DNA of 64,000 bases from Pseudomonas sp. LS-2 (GCF_003605735.1 NZ_QXTJ01000033.1:161708-225707), one strand, 5' to 3'; counted from the first letter of the stretch, positions 11,280 through 21,584 are shown. A program made the numbers and translations. The notes: generated by a model not told the origin, from the letters alone.

Positions 11280-11550
11280 GGTGTCCCTTTCATCAGCACT
11301 GCCCGTACTCGCTCCCCAGGCGCAGGCGACCTTCCTGGCCGTCAGGGGACTCGGCTAATTTCCACGATGCAACGGATAACTCTCACACGTTGTACAGCAA
11401 CCCATTCGTAAACCTGGAAAAGAAGAGACGTAAATATGACGCTTTTCACACTTTCCCGGACGATAAGGCTCAAGCATAGCCCAAGAATTGACGTGTTCCA
11501 CTGGCGATACGCCATTTGATACGGCTTATGCGAAAAACCGACAAGGTGTA

Positions 11551-13386
11551 TCAGAGTTGTTGCAGATGCCCGTAAAGACGGGCGTAGAGACCGCCGTCGG
11601 CAATCAGCTGCTGATGGTCACCATCCTCGGCGATGCTGCCACCGTCGAAGACAAGCACGCGATCAGCCTGCTTCACCGCTGACAGGCGGTGGGCAATGAT
11701 CAGGGTGGTTCGGCCGCTGAGAAATCGGTTCAGGGCTTGATGCAGGTTGTACTCGGTGGCGGCGTCCAGTGCAGAGGTCGCTTCATCGAGAATGACGACT
11801 TTCGGGTCGGCGAGCACCATGCGCGCAATCGCCAGCCGCTGACGCTGTCCGCCGGACAAGCGCACGCCCGAACGCCCGACGACACTGTCCAGCCCGTGCG
11901 GCAACGCCCGGATAGTAGCGTCGAGCTGGGCGATTTCCAGTGCCTGCCAGCAGGCTTCGTCGCTGCGTTCGCGTCCCATCGACAGGTTCGCCCGAACGGT
12001 ATCGTTGAACAGCGCAGGATGCTGCAAGACCACCGCGACATTTTCACGAACGGTCTCAAGCCCGATCTCCTCAAGGCTCGCACCCCCGAAGCGGATGGTT
12101 CCGGCCGTGGGGCTATAGAGGCCCAGCAGTAACTGAACCAGGGTGCTTTTGCCTCCGCCGCTGGCCCCGACGATCGCCACCTTCTCTCCTGGTGTAATCG
12201 ACAGGTCGAGATGATCCAGAACCAGTTCCTCGCTGTAACCGAAGCTCAGGCCGCGCACATCGATGCTGACGGTTTCGCGACCCATGAAAGGATTGAGACG
12301 CCCCTCATATTGAGGTTCGTCGGCACGCGCCAGCAGCTCGTTGATACGGGTCAGCGCGCCACCGGCGGCATAAAAGGCGTATTGCAGGTTTAGCAGTTGC
12401 TCCACCGGGCCGATCATGAACCACAGGTAGCTGAACACCGCGAGCATATGGCCGATGGACAGGTCCGAGAACAGCACGGTGAGCATCGCGGCGGCGCGAA
12501 AAATGTCGATACCGAACTGAAACAGCAAACCGCTCGCGCGCCCCGAAGCGTCACTCTTCCACTGCGAGGCAACGGCGTAATCGCGCACTTCCCTCGCCCG
12601 TGACCCCAGCAAACCCAGGAAATACCCCTGACGGTTGCTGGCTCGAATCTCCTGAATCGCATCCAGGGTTTCGGTCAGCGCCTGGGTGAAGCGCGAGGTG
12701 CTGTCGTTCTCCAGCTTCTTCAGGTGCTTGACCCGCTTGCCCAGCTTCACTGTGGCGTAGATCACCAACGGGTTGAACAGCAGGATCAACAGCGCCAGTT
12801 GCCAGTGCATCCAGACCAGAATCGCGGCCGTGCCGGTGAGTGTCAGCATCGCGACGAGGAACTTGCTCAGCGTCTCGCCGACGAACTTGTCCAGCGTGTC
12901 GAGATCGGTGACCAGATGCGCTGTCACCGTGCCGCTCCCCAGGCTTTCGTATTCCCCCAGAGAAATACGCTTGAGTCTTTCGATCAGGCGTGTCCGGATA
13001 CGGTAAACGATGTCCTTGGAAAGGCCCGCGAACAGCCGTGCCTGAATAACGTTGAAGAGCAATGCCCCCAACCGCAGGCACAGTGTGGCGACGAGCATCA
13101 GTCCGATATAGCCGATCGGCTTGTGCAGGCTCTGCGGCAGGAAGCGATTCATGAAGATCAGCGCCGAATCACCTTTGCCCAGCAACACCTCGTCCACCAG
13201 CAATGGCAGCAGCAAGGGGATCGGCACCGAACAGAGCACCGCCAGCACAGCGATGCCGTTGGCAATCCACAGCGACTTTTTATGGTGCAGCGCCAAGCGA
13301 CGAATCTGTGTCCAATCGAGGCGATCGAGCAGCCCCGCGCCGGTTCTGGAGGGTGCCGGGCTTTCTATATCGACGTCGTTACGCAC
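11551..13386 (-). CDS. ABC exporter, fused membrane and ATPase domains
   Basis: A 611-residue half-transporter of the lipid/drug exporter class (MsbA/MdlB-like). Six membrane helices span roughly 35-340. The nucleotide-binding domain has Walker A GASGGGKST (407-415), Q-loop VVLQHPALF, signature LSGGQRQ (510-516), Walker B VVILDEATS and the switch histidine in IAHRLS. All ATPase residues look intact. It probably works as a homodimer; the substrate is unknown. Its start overlaps the end of the upstream DsbA-like gene by 8 bases, indicating translational coupling. The gap to rbdA is 271 bases, so that gene is probably transcribed separately. Confidence 0.9.
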   Translation of the reverse strand: MRNDVDIESPAPSRTGAGLLDRLDWTQIRRLALHHKKSLWIANGIAVLAVLCSVPIPLLLPLLVDEVLLGKGDSALIFMNRFLPQSLHKPIGYIGLMLVATLCLRLGALLFNVIQARLFAGLSKDIVYRIRTRLIERLKRISLGEYESLGSGTVTAHLVTDLDTLDKFVGETLSKFLVAMLTLTGTAAILVWMHWQLALLILLFNPLVIYATVKLGKRVKHLKKLENDSTSRFTQALTETLDAIQEIRASNRQGYFLGLLGSRAREVRDYAVASQWKSDASGRASGLLFQFGIDIFRAAAMLTVLFSDLSIGHMLAVFSYLWFMIGPVEQLLNLQYAFYAAGGALTRINELLARADEPQYEGRLNPFMGRETVSIDVRGLSFGYSEELVLDHLDLSITPGEKVAIVGASGGGKSTLVQLLLGLYSPTAGTIRFGGASLEEIGLETVRENVAVVLQHPALFNDTVRANLSMGRERSDEACWQALEIAQLDATIRALPHGLDSVVGRSGVRLSGGQRQRLAIARMVLADPKVVILDEATSALDAATEYNLHQALNRFLSGRTTLIIAHRLSAVKQADRVLVFDGGSIAEDGDHQQLIADGGLYARLYGHLQQL

Positions 13387-14014
13387 AGGCCGCGCGCTCC
13401 AGCCAACGGCTGAGCAGCGGCGCCAGTTCTTCGAGAGGTTGATAGCCGTTGGTCAGCAGGGCCAACTGGCCGTTACGTTCGGCGAGCAAGGTGGGGAAGC
13501 CAGCGATACCCAGATCCTGCACCCAGGAAAAATCAGAAGCCGTGGCGGCATGCTGTTCAGCACTGTCGAAGGCCTCGGCGAATTCGATCCGCGGCAACCC
13601 GGCTTTTTCAGCCAGTTCAGCCAATACCGTGGCTTGTGTGACGTCGCGACCTTGCAGATAAAACGCCTGCTGAATTTCTTTGACCAGTTTCCAGGCAATG
13701 TCCGGGGCCAGGCTGCGCGCGGCGACAATGGCGCGGCAGGCGGGCTCGGTGTCGTAGACGAAACCGTCGGGCAAGGCGTCTTCGAACTTGAACGACTGGC
13801 CTGTGGTGTCCTGCACCGCGTGCCAGTGTTCGAGGATGTAGCGCTTGGTGGCCGGCTCCAAAGCCGCGCCGCTGCCCGTGCGCAAGCCACCCACCACCAG
13901 ATGCAGCGGCAAGCCCGCCGCCCTCGCCTGCTCGACCAGTGCATCGGCTACCGGCGCAAAGCCCCAGCACCAGGAACACATCGGGTCCATCACATAAAGC
14001 AGGCGGGCGTGCAT
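13379..14014 (-). CDS. DsbA-family thioredoxin-fold protein
   Basis: This 211-residue protein starts with MHARLLYVMDPMCSWCWGF. The CSWC pair (C13, C16) is the redox motif of the FrnE/DsbA-like group (COG3531 type). No signal peptide is visible, so it is probably cytoplasmic, unlike true DsbA. Its end overlaps the ABC exporter start by 8 bases and its start is 3 bases after trhO, making trhO - this gene - ABC exporter an apparent operon. The redox partner is unknown. Confidence 0.85.
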   Translation of the reverse strand: MHARLLYVMDPMCSWCWGFAPVADALVEQARAAGLPLHLVVGGLRTGSGAALEPATKRYILEHWHAVQDTTGQSFKFEDALPDGFVYDTEPACRAIVAARSLAPDIAWKLVKEIQQAFYLQGRDVTQATVLAELAEKAGLPRIEFAEAFDSAEQHAATASDFSWVQDLGIAGFPTLLAERNGQLALLTNGYQPLEELAPLLSRWLERAACA

Positions 14015-14017
14015 GGC

Positions 14018-14983
14018 TCAGGCCTCGTTGGTTTGCGTGTCGTTGGCGTCTGCCAGGCGGTAGTTGCGACCGATCGGGTGCGGTTGATTGCGTGCCTTGG
14101 CCAGTTCGATCTGCTTCTGCCGGTCGATGGCGCTGCGGCGGGTTTTCTCGCTCAGCGTATCCCAGCAATGCGGGCAACTGACGCCCGGCGAATAGTGCTC
14201 ACTGGCACGGTCTTCAGCGCTGATCGGTGTACGGCAGGCATGACATTGATCGTAGTCGCCTTCGGTCAGGTCGTGGCGCACGGTGACGCGATTGTCGAAC
14301 ACGAAGCAATCGCCACGCCACTGGCTTTCTTCCTGCGGCACTTCTTCCAGGTATTTGAGGATGCCGCCCTTGAGGTGATACACCTCTTCGAAACCCTCGC
14401 CGAGCATGTAGCTGGAGGCTTTTTCGCAGCGAATGCCGCCGGTGCAGAACATCGCGACTTTCTTGTGCCTGGCCGGATCGAAGTTGGCCTTGATGTACTC
14501 GGGGAATTCACGGAAGGTCGTGGTCTTGGGGTCAATGGCGCCCTCGAAGGTGCCGATGGACACTTCGTAGTCGTTACGGGTGTCGATCAGCAACACTTCG
14601 GGGTCGGCGATCAGCGCGTTCCAGTCCTGTGGTTCGACATAGGTGCCGACCGCCTTGTTCGGGTCCACGCCTTCGACGCCGAGGGTGACGATCTCTTTCT
14701 TGAGTTTGACTTTGGTGCGGTAGAACGGCTGATCGTCGCAATAGGACTCTTTATGGTCGATGTCGTCCATGCGCGGGTCGTTCTTGAGCCAGGCCATCAG
14801 CCCGTCGATGCCTTCGCGGCTACCGGAAACCGTGCCGTTGATGCCTTCTTCGGCGATCAGCAGCGTGCCTTTTATACCGTTATCGACCATGGCCTTGAGC
14901 AGCGGCTCGCGCAGTTCGACGTAGTCCGAAAGGGTGACGAATTTGTACAGCGCCGCGACAACGATGGGGGCGGTTTGGGTCAT
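14018..14983 (-). CDS. trhO: tRNA uridine 5-hydroxylase, rhodanese family
   Basis: TrhO (YceA) catalyses oxygen-dependent hydroxylation of U34 in tRNAs, a step towards cmo5U/mo5U. The 321-residue protein has an N-terminal UPF0176 domain and a rhodanese domain with the active cysteine C180 in [15 protein letters not shown]-terminal zinc-like four-cysteine cluster reads CHAC ... CPHC. Together these are characteristic of the family. The gene heads the cluster with the DsbA-like protein and ABC exporter. Confidence 0.93.
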   Translation of the reverse strand: MTQTAPIVVAALYKFVTLSDYVELREPLLKAMVDNGIKGTLLIAEEGINGTVSGSREGIDGLMAWLKNDPRMDDIDHKESYCDDQPFYRTKVKLKKEIVTLGVEGVDPNKAVGTYVEPQDWNALIADPEVLLIDTRNDYEVSIGTFEGAIDPKTTTFREFPEYIKANFDPARHKKVAMFCTGGIRCEKASSYMLGEGFEEVYHLKGGILKYLEEVPQEESQWRGDCFVFDNRVTVRHDLTEGDYDQCHACRTPISAEDRASEHYSPGVSCPHCWDTLSEKTRRSAIDRQKQIELAKARNQPHPIGRNYRLADANDTQTNEA

Positions 14984-15162
14984 GTTGCGTCTCCAGGTGG
15001 TGACCCTCGCAAAGGGCCTACCGGATGAATGATTCAGGTGAAAGCGTGCCGACCAGGCAACGCGGCGCGGATTCTAGCAAAAATCGGAGGGGAACAGAGA
15101 GGGCGGTGGATCAGCGGGGATTGATGTGGGTCAATTGAAGTATTTGGCATGACCCCAATCCC

Positions 15163-15250
15163 GTAGGAGCGCGCTTGCCCGCGATATGCGGCGTGTCAGA
15201 CACCAGAGAGGGGTCAGACAGATCGCTATCGCGGGCAAGCGCGCTCCTAC
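15163..15250. repeat. REP doublet, GTAGGAGCGCGC type
   Basis: The left arm GTAGGAGCGCGCTTGCCCGC and its reverse complement (ending GCGCGCTCCTAC) flank about 40 bases of spacer. A second doublet of the same type is at 59819-59905 and a single arm is at 43741. It sits upstream of trhO and downstream of bolA. Confidence 0.9.
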
Positions 15251-15268
15251 AGAACTGAGCATCAGATC

Positions 15269-15565
15269 TTAGTCATGCCCCCCGGCACAGGTCGGCGACG
15301 CAGGCGCAGCGCCCAGCTTTGACCATTCTTCCGGGGTGTAGGTGTGCAATGCCAAGGCATGGAACTCACCCATCAGCCCCCCCAGCAGGCCGTAGACCTT
15401 CTGGTGGCGCTTGACGGCGTTGAGGCCAGCGAACTGCTCGCTGACCACCACGGCTTTGTAATGAGTGTCCGAGCCGCGACTGTGCATGTGGCTTTCATTG
15501 AGGACCTGAATGTACTCGGGCTGAAAGACCGCCAGCGCGGATTCGATTCGCTGTTGCATGCTCAT
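15269..15565 (-). CDS. bolA: BolA-family protein
   Basis: A 98-residue BolA-type protein. BolA proteins partner with monothiol glutaredoxins in iron-sulfur trafficking and can also affect morphology and biofilm. The family core is clear: HMHSRGSDTHYKAVVVS (about 26-42) followed by FAGLNAVKRHQKVY. The C-terminus carries one cysteine and a GGHD tail. It sits 12 bases after the DUF2059 gene, so the two are probably co-transcribed. Confidence 0.92.
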   Translation of the reverse strand: MSMQQRIESALAVFQPEYIQVLNESHMHSRGSDTHYKAVVVSEQFAGLNAVKRHQKVYGLLGGLMGEFHALALHTYTPEEWSKLGAAPASPTCAGGHD

Positions 15566-15577
15566 GTCAGGCTTCGC

Positions 15578-16114
15578 TTATGGCTTCTTGGCCGGGGCAG
15601 CCGGTGCAGCAGCGCCTTTGCCAGCCGGAGCCAGTTCGTTGGTCATGGACTCCAGCAGTTTGGTGACCGCAGGCACTGCAGGTTGCAGTTTTTCCTGAGT
15701 CATCTGGAACGATTGCTGGCTGATCTGAGGCATCTTGGCCTGGACTTTCTTGCCCAGCGGAGACTGGTAGAAGGCCACCAGATCTTTCAGCTCTTGTTCG
15801 CTGAAGTTGTCGGTGTAGAGCTTGACCATGTCAGGCTGCAGCTTGTCCCAGCCAATGGCCTTGTCCAGAGCGGCGTTGGCCTGGGCCTGATACTTCTCCA
15901 GCACGGCTTTCTTGGAATCCGGCGCTTTGGTTTCGGCGAAACGCTGGGCGAACATTTGCTGCGCTTGCATGTAGATCGGCGCACCCAACTGATCGGCGTG
16001 AGCCAGTTTGAGGAACGCTACAGCACTGGCCTCATGGCTGGCGGTGGCGGCAAGAGCCTGGCCGCTGGCACACACCAGAGCGACCGCAGCACAGATGGCG
16101 CGAAGACGGGTCAT
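15578..16114 (-). CDS. Periplasmic DUF2059 protein
   Basis: A 178-residue exported protein of unknown function. The signal peptide is MTRLRAICAAVALVCASGQALA, with cleavage likely after ALA. The mature part is helical with the DUF2059 pattern KLYTDNFSEQELKDLVAFYQSPLGKK (in the region 98-123). The tail is rich in Ala and Pro. It is divergent from fumC and just upstream of bolA. Confidence 0.85.
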   Translation of the reverse strand: MTRLRAICAAVALVCASGQALAATASHEASAVAFLKLAHADQLGAPIYMQAQQMFAQRFAETKAPDSKKAVLEKYQAQANAALDKAIGWDKLQPDMVKLYTDNFSEQELKDLVAFYQSPLGKKVQAKMPQISQQSFQMTQEKLQPAVPAVTKLLESMTNELAPAGKGAAAPAAPAKKP

Positions 16115-16375
16115 CGAGTTTCCTTATCTAGCAGGCGAGGCTGAACCCCAAGGCCGGACATTCTGCGCCCCTTTTCGCCCCACGCTCAACCCCTGCCGCT
16201 ACGAGCGGTCGAATCACTACAGGGGGACAACGACATCTCTGGAAGGTTTCACACGACCGGACCGCGCATTTTGTCGCACACTGAACGGGCTTGTTCAGCC
16301 GTGCAGCCGCTACCGGGAACCGAACCGCCTTCCCGGGTACTAAACTGCGCCAACCGACCTTAAGGAGTGAGTCCA

Positions 16376-17770
16376 GTGAGCCGTACCGAAACCGACAGCA
16401 TAGGTCCGATCGAAGTCCCCGAAGACGCTTACTGGGGGGCGCAAACCCAGCGCTCTCTGATCAACTTCGCCATTGGTCAGGAACGCATGCCTTTGCCGGT
16501 GCTGCATGCGCTGGCACTGATCAAGAAAGCCGCAGCGCGGGTCAACGACCGCAACGGCGATCTGCCAGCCGATATCGCCAGACTGATCGAGCAGTCGGCT
16601 GACGAGGTCCTCAGCGGCAAGCTGGACGATCAGTTCCCGTTGGTGGTCTGGCAGACCGGCAGCGGCACCCAGAGCAACATGAACGTTAACGAGGTGATCG
16701 CCGGTCGTGGCAACGAGCTGGCCGGCAAAGGCCGGGGCGGCAAAAGCCCGGTTCACCCTAACGATCACGTCAACCGCTCGCAAAGCTCCAACGACTGCTT
16801 CCCCACCGCCATGCACATTGCTGCGGCGCAGGCGGTCAAAGAGCAGCTTCTGCCGGCGATTGCCGAACTCAGCGCGGGTATCGCCGAGCAGTCGTCGCGC
16901 CACATGAAGCTGGTGAAAACCGGCCGCACGCACATGATGGATGCCACGCCGATCACCTTCGGCCAGGAGCTGTCGGCCTACGTCGCGCAACTTGACTATG
17001 CCGAGAAAAGCATCCGCGCCGCCCTGCCCGCGGTCTGCGAACTGGCGCAAGGCGGCACGGCCGTCGGTACCGGCCTGAACTCTCCCCATGGTTTTGCCGA
17101 AGCAGTGGCGGCTGAACTGGCGGCGCTGTCCGGACTGCCTTTCGTCACCGCACCGAACAAGTTCGCGGCATTGGCCGGACACGAGCCGCTGACGGCATTG
17201 TCCGGCGCACTGAAGACCCTGGCCGTGACGCTGATGAAAATCGCCAACGACCTGCGCCTGTTGGGTTCAGGCCCCCGTGCCGGCCTTGCGGAGGTCAAGC
17301 TGCCAGCCAACGAGCCTGGCAGTTCGATCATGCCCGGCAAGGTCAATCCGACTCAGTGCGAAGCCTTGTCAATGCTGGCCTGCCAGGTCATGGGCAACGA
17401 CACCACCATTTCCTTCGCCGCCAGCCAGGGTCACCTGCAACTGAACGTGTTCAAGCCGGTGATCATTCACAACCTGCTGCAATCGATTCGTCTGTTGGGC
17501 GACGGCTGCCGCAACTTCAACGAGCACTGCATTGCCGGAATGGAGCCGGATGCCGGAAAGATGGCCGAGCATCTGGAACGTGGCCTGATGCTGGTGACCG
17601 CGTTGAATCCACACATCGGCTACGACAAATCGGCGCAAATCGCCAAGAAGGCCTACAGCGAGGGCCTGACCTTGCGTGAAGCGGCATTGCAACTGGGCTT
17701 TTTGACCGACGCCGAGTTCGATGCCTGGGTGCGTCCGGAAAAAATGCTAGAGGCCGGCAGCAATGGCTGA
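16376..17770 (+). CDS. fumC: Class II fumarate hydratase
   Basis: FumC interconverts fumarate and malate without an iron-sulfur cluster. I place the start at the GTG at 16376, eight bases after AAGGAG, giving 464 residues (E. coli FumC has 467); another GTG at 16367 overlaps the ribosome site. Family motifs are [46 protein letters not shown] and the catalytic-loop signature [11 protein letters not shown] (about 315-325). It overlaps the next gene by 8 bases. Gene context matches the fumC2-type locus of P. aeruginosa rather than the sodA-linked copy; that match is from memory. Confidence 0.95.
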   Translation: MSRTETDSIGPIEVPEDAYWGAQTQRSLINFAIGQERMPLPVLHALALIKKAAARVNDRNGDLPADIARLIEQSADEVLSGKLDDQFPLVVWQTGSGTQSNMNVNEVIAGRGNELAGKGRGGKSPVHPNDHVNRSQSSNDCFPTAMHIAAAQAVKEQLLPAIAELSAGIAEQSSRHMKLVKTGRTHMMDATPITFGQELSAYVAQLDYAEKSIRAALPAVCELAQGGTAVGTGLNSPHGFAEAVAAELAALSGLPFVTAPNKFAALAGHEPLTALSGALKTLAVTLMKIANDLRLLGSGPRAGLAEVKLPANEPGSSIMPGKVNPTQCEALSMLACQVMGNDTTISFAASQGHLQLNVFKPVIIHNLLQSIRLLGDGCRNFNEHCIAGMEPDAGKMAEHLERGLMLVTALNPHIGYDKSAQIAKKAYSEGLTLREAALQLGFLTDAEFDAWVRPEKMLEAGSNG

Positions 17771-18377
17771 GCCGATCAGCGGCGCCACCCCACTGGAAGG
17801 GTATGGCAAACGCATCCTGATGGTCATCGGTTCGCCGAAGACCATCAGCCTCTGCCACGCGCTCGGCGAGGCATATGCCCAGGGCGCACGCAGCCAGGGT
17901 CATGTGGTGCGGGTGCTGAAGCTTGAGGAACTGGAATTCGACCCGGTGCTGCGTGGCGGTTACGAATCAGGCCAGACACTGGAGCACGATCTGTTGGAGG
18001 CCCAACGCGAGATTCACTGGGCTCAACACCTGGTGTTCGTGTATCCGGTCTGGTGGGGCGGGCTGCCGAGCCTGCTCGGCGGTTTCTTCGACCGGGTGTT
18101 CATGCCCGGTTTCGCCTTCAAGGCCCACGGTCGTCATCACCCCTCCAACGAACTGCTCAAAGGGAGGACTGCGGAATTGCTGGTGACCCTGGACACACCT
18201 TCGCGCTACTTCCGTTGGGTTTTCAAGGCGCCGGCGCATCGACAGATGACGAATTCGATCCTCGAGTTCTGTGGCATCAAGGTCAAACGACTGACCGAGT
18301 TTTCGCCGGTCCGCACGTCCACCGAAGAGCAGCGCCAGCAGTGGATTCATCAGGCTGAGGCGTTGGGGAAACGCTAA
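17763..18377 (+). CDS. NAD(P)H-dependent flavoprotein oxidoreductase (quinone-reductase-like)
   Basis: A 204-residue flavodoxin-fold protein of the NQO/MdaB type. After a short N-terminal leader comes the FMN/FAD loop [21 protein letters not shown] (from about 20), and the family landmark [22 protein letters not shown] (about 90-111). It begins inside fumC, with an 8-base overlap, so translation is coupled. The role is probably two-electron quinone or other redox detoxification; the substrate is not readable. Confidence 0.85.
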   Translation: MAEPISGATPLEGYGKRILMVIGSPKTISLCHALGEAYAQGARSQGHVVRVLKLEELEFDPVLRGGYESGQTLEHDLLEAQREIHWAQHLVFVYPVWWGGLPSLLGGFFDRVFMPGFAFKAHGRHHPSNELLKGRTAELLVTLDTPSRYFRWVFKAPAHRQMTNSILEFCGIKVKRLTEFSPVRTSTEEQRQQWIHQAEALGKR

Positions 18378-18440
18378 AACGATGCATATGCCCTGTAACA
18401 ATGAGGCGCGACAGCCTTATCTCGATTGGCGAATACGCCT

Positions 18441-18508
18441 TGTAGCAGCACGGCTTGCCGGCGGAGGCGCCTTCAATAACGCCACCGTGGGCAAGCCGGA
18501 CTGCTACA
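18441..18508. repeat. REP doublet, GTAGCAG(C)CCGG type
   Basis: TGTAGCAGCACGGCTTGCCG and the inverted arm ending CCGGACTGCTACA flank a short spacer. The left arm has one change from the common form (CA for TC). It lies after the flavoprotein gene. Confidence 0.88.
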
Positions 18509-18651
18509 GAATTGTTGTCGACAGGAGTACAGTGTCATTCGGCCAGCCGACGTTTCCGTATCACGCTGTGAAAACGTCATCCCGTGCCGCGCACACACAG
18601 GTTTTGCCGTCCTGAATTGTTACCAACCCTCTTCCCGGACCGGAGAAGGCT

Positions 18652-18876
18652 ATGTTGAGCAAGCGTGAACAAGATCCCCAGACGGCGGTGCACTTTCGCA
18701 GCGACCGCGTCTCCCGCGTCAACGGCATGTATTTTTTCAGCACCCGGGAAAATACCCTCGAAGGCCCGTTCTTCAGCAAAGAAGACGCCGAGCGTGAGAC
18801 CGAGGCCTACATCCGCCGCATGCAGGGGAGCAAAGCTTCTCAGTCCGAGCCCCCCTCCTCTTCCCTGAACGGCTGA
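18652..18876 (+). CDS. Small DUF6316-like protein
   Basis: A 74-residue protein with a good ribosome site (GGAGAAGGCT before ATG). The centre, HFRSDRVSRVNGMYFFSTRE then GPF, resembles the small Pseudomonas family I know as DUF6316. No membrane segment or signal is visible; the tail is low-complexity Ser/Pro. Function is unknown. It ends 3 bases before the convergent tapT gene. Confidence 0.75.
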   Translation: MLSKREQDPQTAVHFRSDRVSRVNGMYFFSTRENTLEGPFFSKEDAERETEAYIRRMQGSKASQSEPPSSSLNG

Positions 18877-18879
18877 ATG

Positions 18880-19470
18880 TCAGGCGTGATTGCGGCGAAA
18901 GGTTTCTTCGCCCATGGCCGCTATCTGCCCCTCGATCAGCGCATCGAACGGCTGCAACAGCGCGTCGAATGAACGATCCGGTTCCAGTGTCTGGAGGGCA
19001 TGGGTAATAGCCTCCAGGGTTGACAGCGCATCCGGCCCTGGCGCCTTGCGCAACCGATAGCGCGATACCGGGGCATTCTCCAGCGTCACTCGCGGCAGCG
19101 ACGCCAATAAAGGATTCAGGTGCAACAGCTTTCGGGCCTTGCGCCAGGTGCCATCCGGGACCACCAGCAGCATTGGACCTGTCTCAGCAGCCTGGGGGGT
19201 CAGCGCCGTGGCCTCCTCTCCCGGAAACAACAACCGCGCCTGATAACCCGGCACGTTCAGCAGCGTTTCCAGATGGTCGAAGATCTCTGCGACTTCCAAC
19301 TGCGCGTTGTTCAGTCCCAGCGCTGCGAGGCGCGCAGTGTTCAGCGCGTGATTAACCTCGCTGGGGTGCTGCAGGATCAGCACACGGGTGCGGCTGTCGA
19401 GTTGTGGAATCAGCGCGCACAGGCAGTGATTTTCCGGCCGCAGGCAACGTTCGCAACGAGCACGTGACAT
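18880..19470 (-). CDS. tapT: tRNA-uridine aminocarboxypropyltransferase (DTW domain)
   Basis: TapT (YfiP) adds the acp group from SAM to U47 of tRNA. The 196-residue protein has the N-terminal zinc cysteines C6, C9, C16 and C18 (CERCLRPENHCLC) and the family motif, here DGTW at 106-109 (VPDGTWRKARK) in place of the name-giving DxTW. The length is typical of the bacterial short form. It sits 12 bases after gbuR on the same strand. Confidence 0.88.
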   Translation of the reverse strand: MSRARCERCLRPENHCLCALIPQLDSRTRVLILQHPSEVNHALNTARLAALGLNNAQLEVAEIFDHLETLLNVPGYQARLLFPGEEATALTPQAAETGPMLLVVPDGTWRKARKLLHLNPLLASLPRVTLENAPVSRYRLRKAPGPDALSTLEAITHALQTLEPDRSFDALLQPFDALIEGQIAAMGEETFRRNHA

Positions 19471-19482
19471 GGTCCAGCCCTC

Positions 19483-20376
19483 TTAAAGCGGGTTGAGCTG
19501 CGCTTTGAGCAGATCGCGAAACGTCTGGATCAACGGCTCGCGACTGCGGCCCCGACGCAGGATCATCGAAAAAGGCGCTTGGTAGCCAAAGGTCGCCGGC
19601 AATAACACCCGCAGATGCCCGGAATCGACCCACGACTGCGCATAGTGTTCCGGCAGATAGCCGATATACGCGCCGGACAGCACCAGAATCAGCTGCGCCT
19701 CCATACTCTCCACGGTCGCTGCGCTGTGCTTGAAGCCATGCCGCGCCAGCTCCGCCTGACTCCAGTAACCACGCCCGACCATGCGCTGCTGGGTGATCAC
19801 CGGCTCTGGAATGCGTCGCTCGGCAAATAGCGGATGGCGACTGCTGCAATAGAGCCAATGCTGTTCGCGGTACAGGGGCTGATACAGCAGGCCGTTCATG
19901 CGCGTGGAAAAGGAACCGATGGCCAGATCGAGGCGGTTGTCCAGCACGCCCAGTTGCAGTTCATATGGGCTCATGACCGACAGGTGCAAATGCACCGCCG
20001 GATGCTCCTCGCTGTAGGCGCCGATCACTTCGGCGAAAGGCAATGCGCGGTCGCTGACCGTGGAGTCCAGCACGCCCAGATTGAGCGTCCCGCGCAGTTC
20101 GCCCTTGAGTGCGGCTGCGTAGAGTTCGAAGCCCTCCAGCTCACCGAGCAGTCGCAGGGTTTCCTGATGAAACAGCTCGCCTTTGCTGGTCAGGCTGAAA
20201 CCGCCTCGGCCACGGTGGCACAGTACGATACCCAGCGCCGACTCCAACTGGCTCATGTAGGTGCTGATCGCCGAAGTCGACAGATTGAGTTCCTGCTGCG
20301 CACTGGCAAAGCCCTGATGGCGGACCACGCAGACGAAGATGCGCAGCAGTTTCAGATCGGGTAGTGCGTTGGCCAT
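19483..20376 (-). CDS. gbuR: LysR-type regulator, probable GbuR
   Basis: A 297-residue LysR-family activator. The winged-helix region is N-terminal (GFASAQQELNLSTSAISTYM, about 22-41, is the recognition part), followed by an effector domain. It is divergent from gbuA with 166 bases between starts, the usual arrangement for a LysR regulator and its target. In P. aeruginosa GbuR is the LysR activator of guanidinobutyrase and sits in the same position. The inducer is therefore inferred to be 4-guanidinobutyrate. Confidence 0.85.
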   Translation of the reverse strand: MANALPDLKLLRIFVCVVRHQGFASAQQELNLSTSAISTYMSQLESALGIVLCHRGRGGFSLTSKGELFHQETLRLLGELEGFELYAAALKGELRGTLNLGVLDSTVSDRALPFAEVIGAYSEEHPAVHLHLSVMSPYELQLGVLDNRLDLAIGSFSTRMNGLLYQPLYREQHWLYCSSRHPLFAERRIPEPVITQQRMVGRGYWSQAELARHGFKHSAATVESMEAQLILVLSGAYIGYLPEHYAQSWVDSGHLRVLLPATFGYQAPFSMILRRGRSREPLIQTFRDLLKAQLNPL

Positions 20377-20542
20377 GATGCGTCCGGGAAGAGTTTTCGC
20401 TGTAGCAATTCGCGCAGCTTACCCGATACTTCAGAAATCTCTGAACTAAGTATTTTGCCTCAGCGATTGTTCGCAGCCCGCCCCGTTCGCAGAATCCGCC
20501 CAGTGCTTACAACTATTAATAACTCACCGATGAGGCAATCCC

Positions 20543-21493
20543 GTGGACAAGATTTTCCACCAACCACTGGGCGGCAACGAAATGCCGCGCTTCGCCGGCA
20601 TCGCAACCATGATGCGTCTGCCACACCTGCAAACGGCCGCGGGCCTCGATGCCGCCTTCATCGGCGTGCCTCTGGACATCGGCACGTCGCTGCGCGCTGG
20701 CACCCGTTTCGGACCTCGTGAAATCCGCGCCGAATCGGTGATGATCCGTCCTTACAACATGGCCACGGGCGCTGCGCCCTTCGACTCGCTGTCGGTTGCC
20801 GACATCGGTGACGTCGCGATCAATACGTTCAACCTGCTGGACGCCGTACGCATCATCGAAGAGGCCTACGACGGCTTTCTCGAGCACGGCATCATCCCGC
20901 TGACCCTGGGCGGCGACCATACCATCACGTTGCCGATCCTGCGGGCGATCCACAAGAAACACGGCAAGGTCGGTCTGGTTCACATCGACGCCCATGCTGA
21001 CGTCAACGATCACATGTTCGGCGAAAAGATTGCCCACGGCACTACCTTCCGCCGCGCAGTCGAAGAAGGTCTGCTCGATTGCGATCGCGTGGTGCAGATC
21101 GGTCTGCGCGCACAGGGCTACACCGCCGAAGATTTCAACTGGAGCCGCAAACAGGGCTTCCGCGTGGTGCAGGCCGAAGAGTGCTGGCACAAATCGCTGG
21201 CGCCTCTGATGGCTGAAGTGCGTGAGAAAGTCGGCGGCGGGCCGGTGTATCTGAGCTTCGATATCGACGGTATCGACCCGGCTTGGGCGCCAGGCACCGG
21301 GACCCCGGAAATTGGCGGCCTGACCACCATTCAAGCCATCGAAATCATCCGTGGCTGCCAAGGCCTGGACCTGATCGGCTGCGATCTGGTAGAAGTCTCG
21401 CCGCCGTACGACACCACCGGCAATACGTCATTGCTGGGCGCCAACCTTCTGTACGAAATGCTCTGCGTACTGCCCGGGGTTACACACCGCTAA
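20543..21493 (+). CDS. gbuA: Guanidinobutyrase (ureohydrolase family)
   Basis: GbuA hydrolyses 4-guanidinobutyrate to GABA and urea in arginine catabolism. The 316-residue protein starts at a GTG with TGAGG eight bases upstream. Binuclear manganese ligands are visible: GGDH (123-126), DAHAD (149-153) and SFDIDGIDPAW (238-248). The N-terminus MDKIFHQPLGGNEMPRF is typical of Pseudomonas GbuA rather than agmatinase SpeB. The divergent gbuR supports the choice. Guanidinopropionase or agmatinase cannot be fully excluded from sequence alone. Confidence 0.87.
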   Translation: MDKIFHQPLGGNEMPRFAGIATMMRLPHLQTAAGLDAAFIGVPLDIGTSLRAGTRFGPREIRAESVMIRPYNMATGAAPFDSLSVADIGDVAINTFNLLDAVRIIEEAYDGFLEHGIIPLTLGGDHTITLPILRAIHKKHGKVGLVHIDAHADVNDHMFGEKIAHGTTFRRAVEEGLLDCDRVVQIGLRAQGYTAEDFNWSRKQGFRVVQAEECWHKSLAPLMAEVREKVGGGPVYLSFDIDGIDPAWAPGTGTPEIGGLTTIQAIEIIRGCQGLDLIGCDLVEVSPPYDTTGNTSLLGANLLYEMLCVLPGVTHR

Positions 21494-21518
21494 AGGGTTG
21501 ATCGGCAAGATCGATCCC

Positions 21519-21584
21519 GTAGCAGTCCGGCTTGCCGGCGGTGGCGTCCTTGAGATCGCCACCGCCGGCAAGCCGGACTGCTAC
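21519..21584. repeat. REP doublet, GTAGCAGTCCGG type
   Basis: GTAGCAGTCCGGCTTGCCGG and its perfect inverse flank a 20-base spacer between gbuA and the symporter. As a stable hairpin in the transcript it could reduce read-through or mark a processing point within the unit. Confidence 0.9.

Noticed and set aside
13121..15028. A 635-codon plus-strand frame across the trhO/DsbA-like/ABC genes
   Set aside because: It spans three real minus-strand genes and has no recognisable domain.
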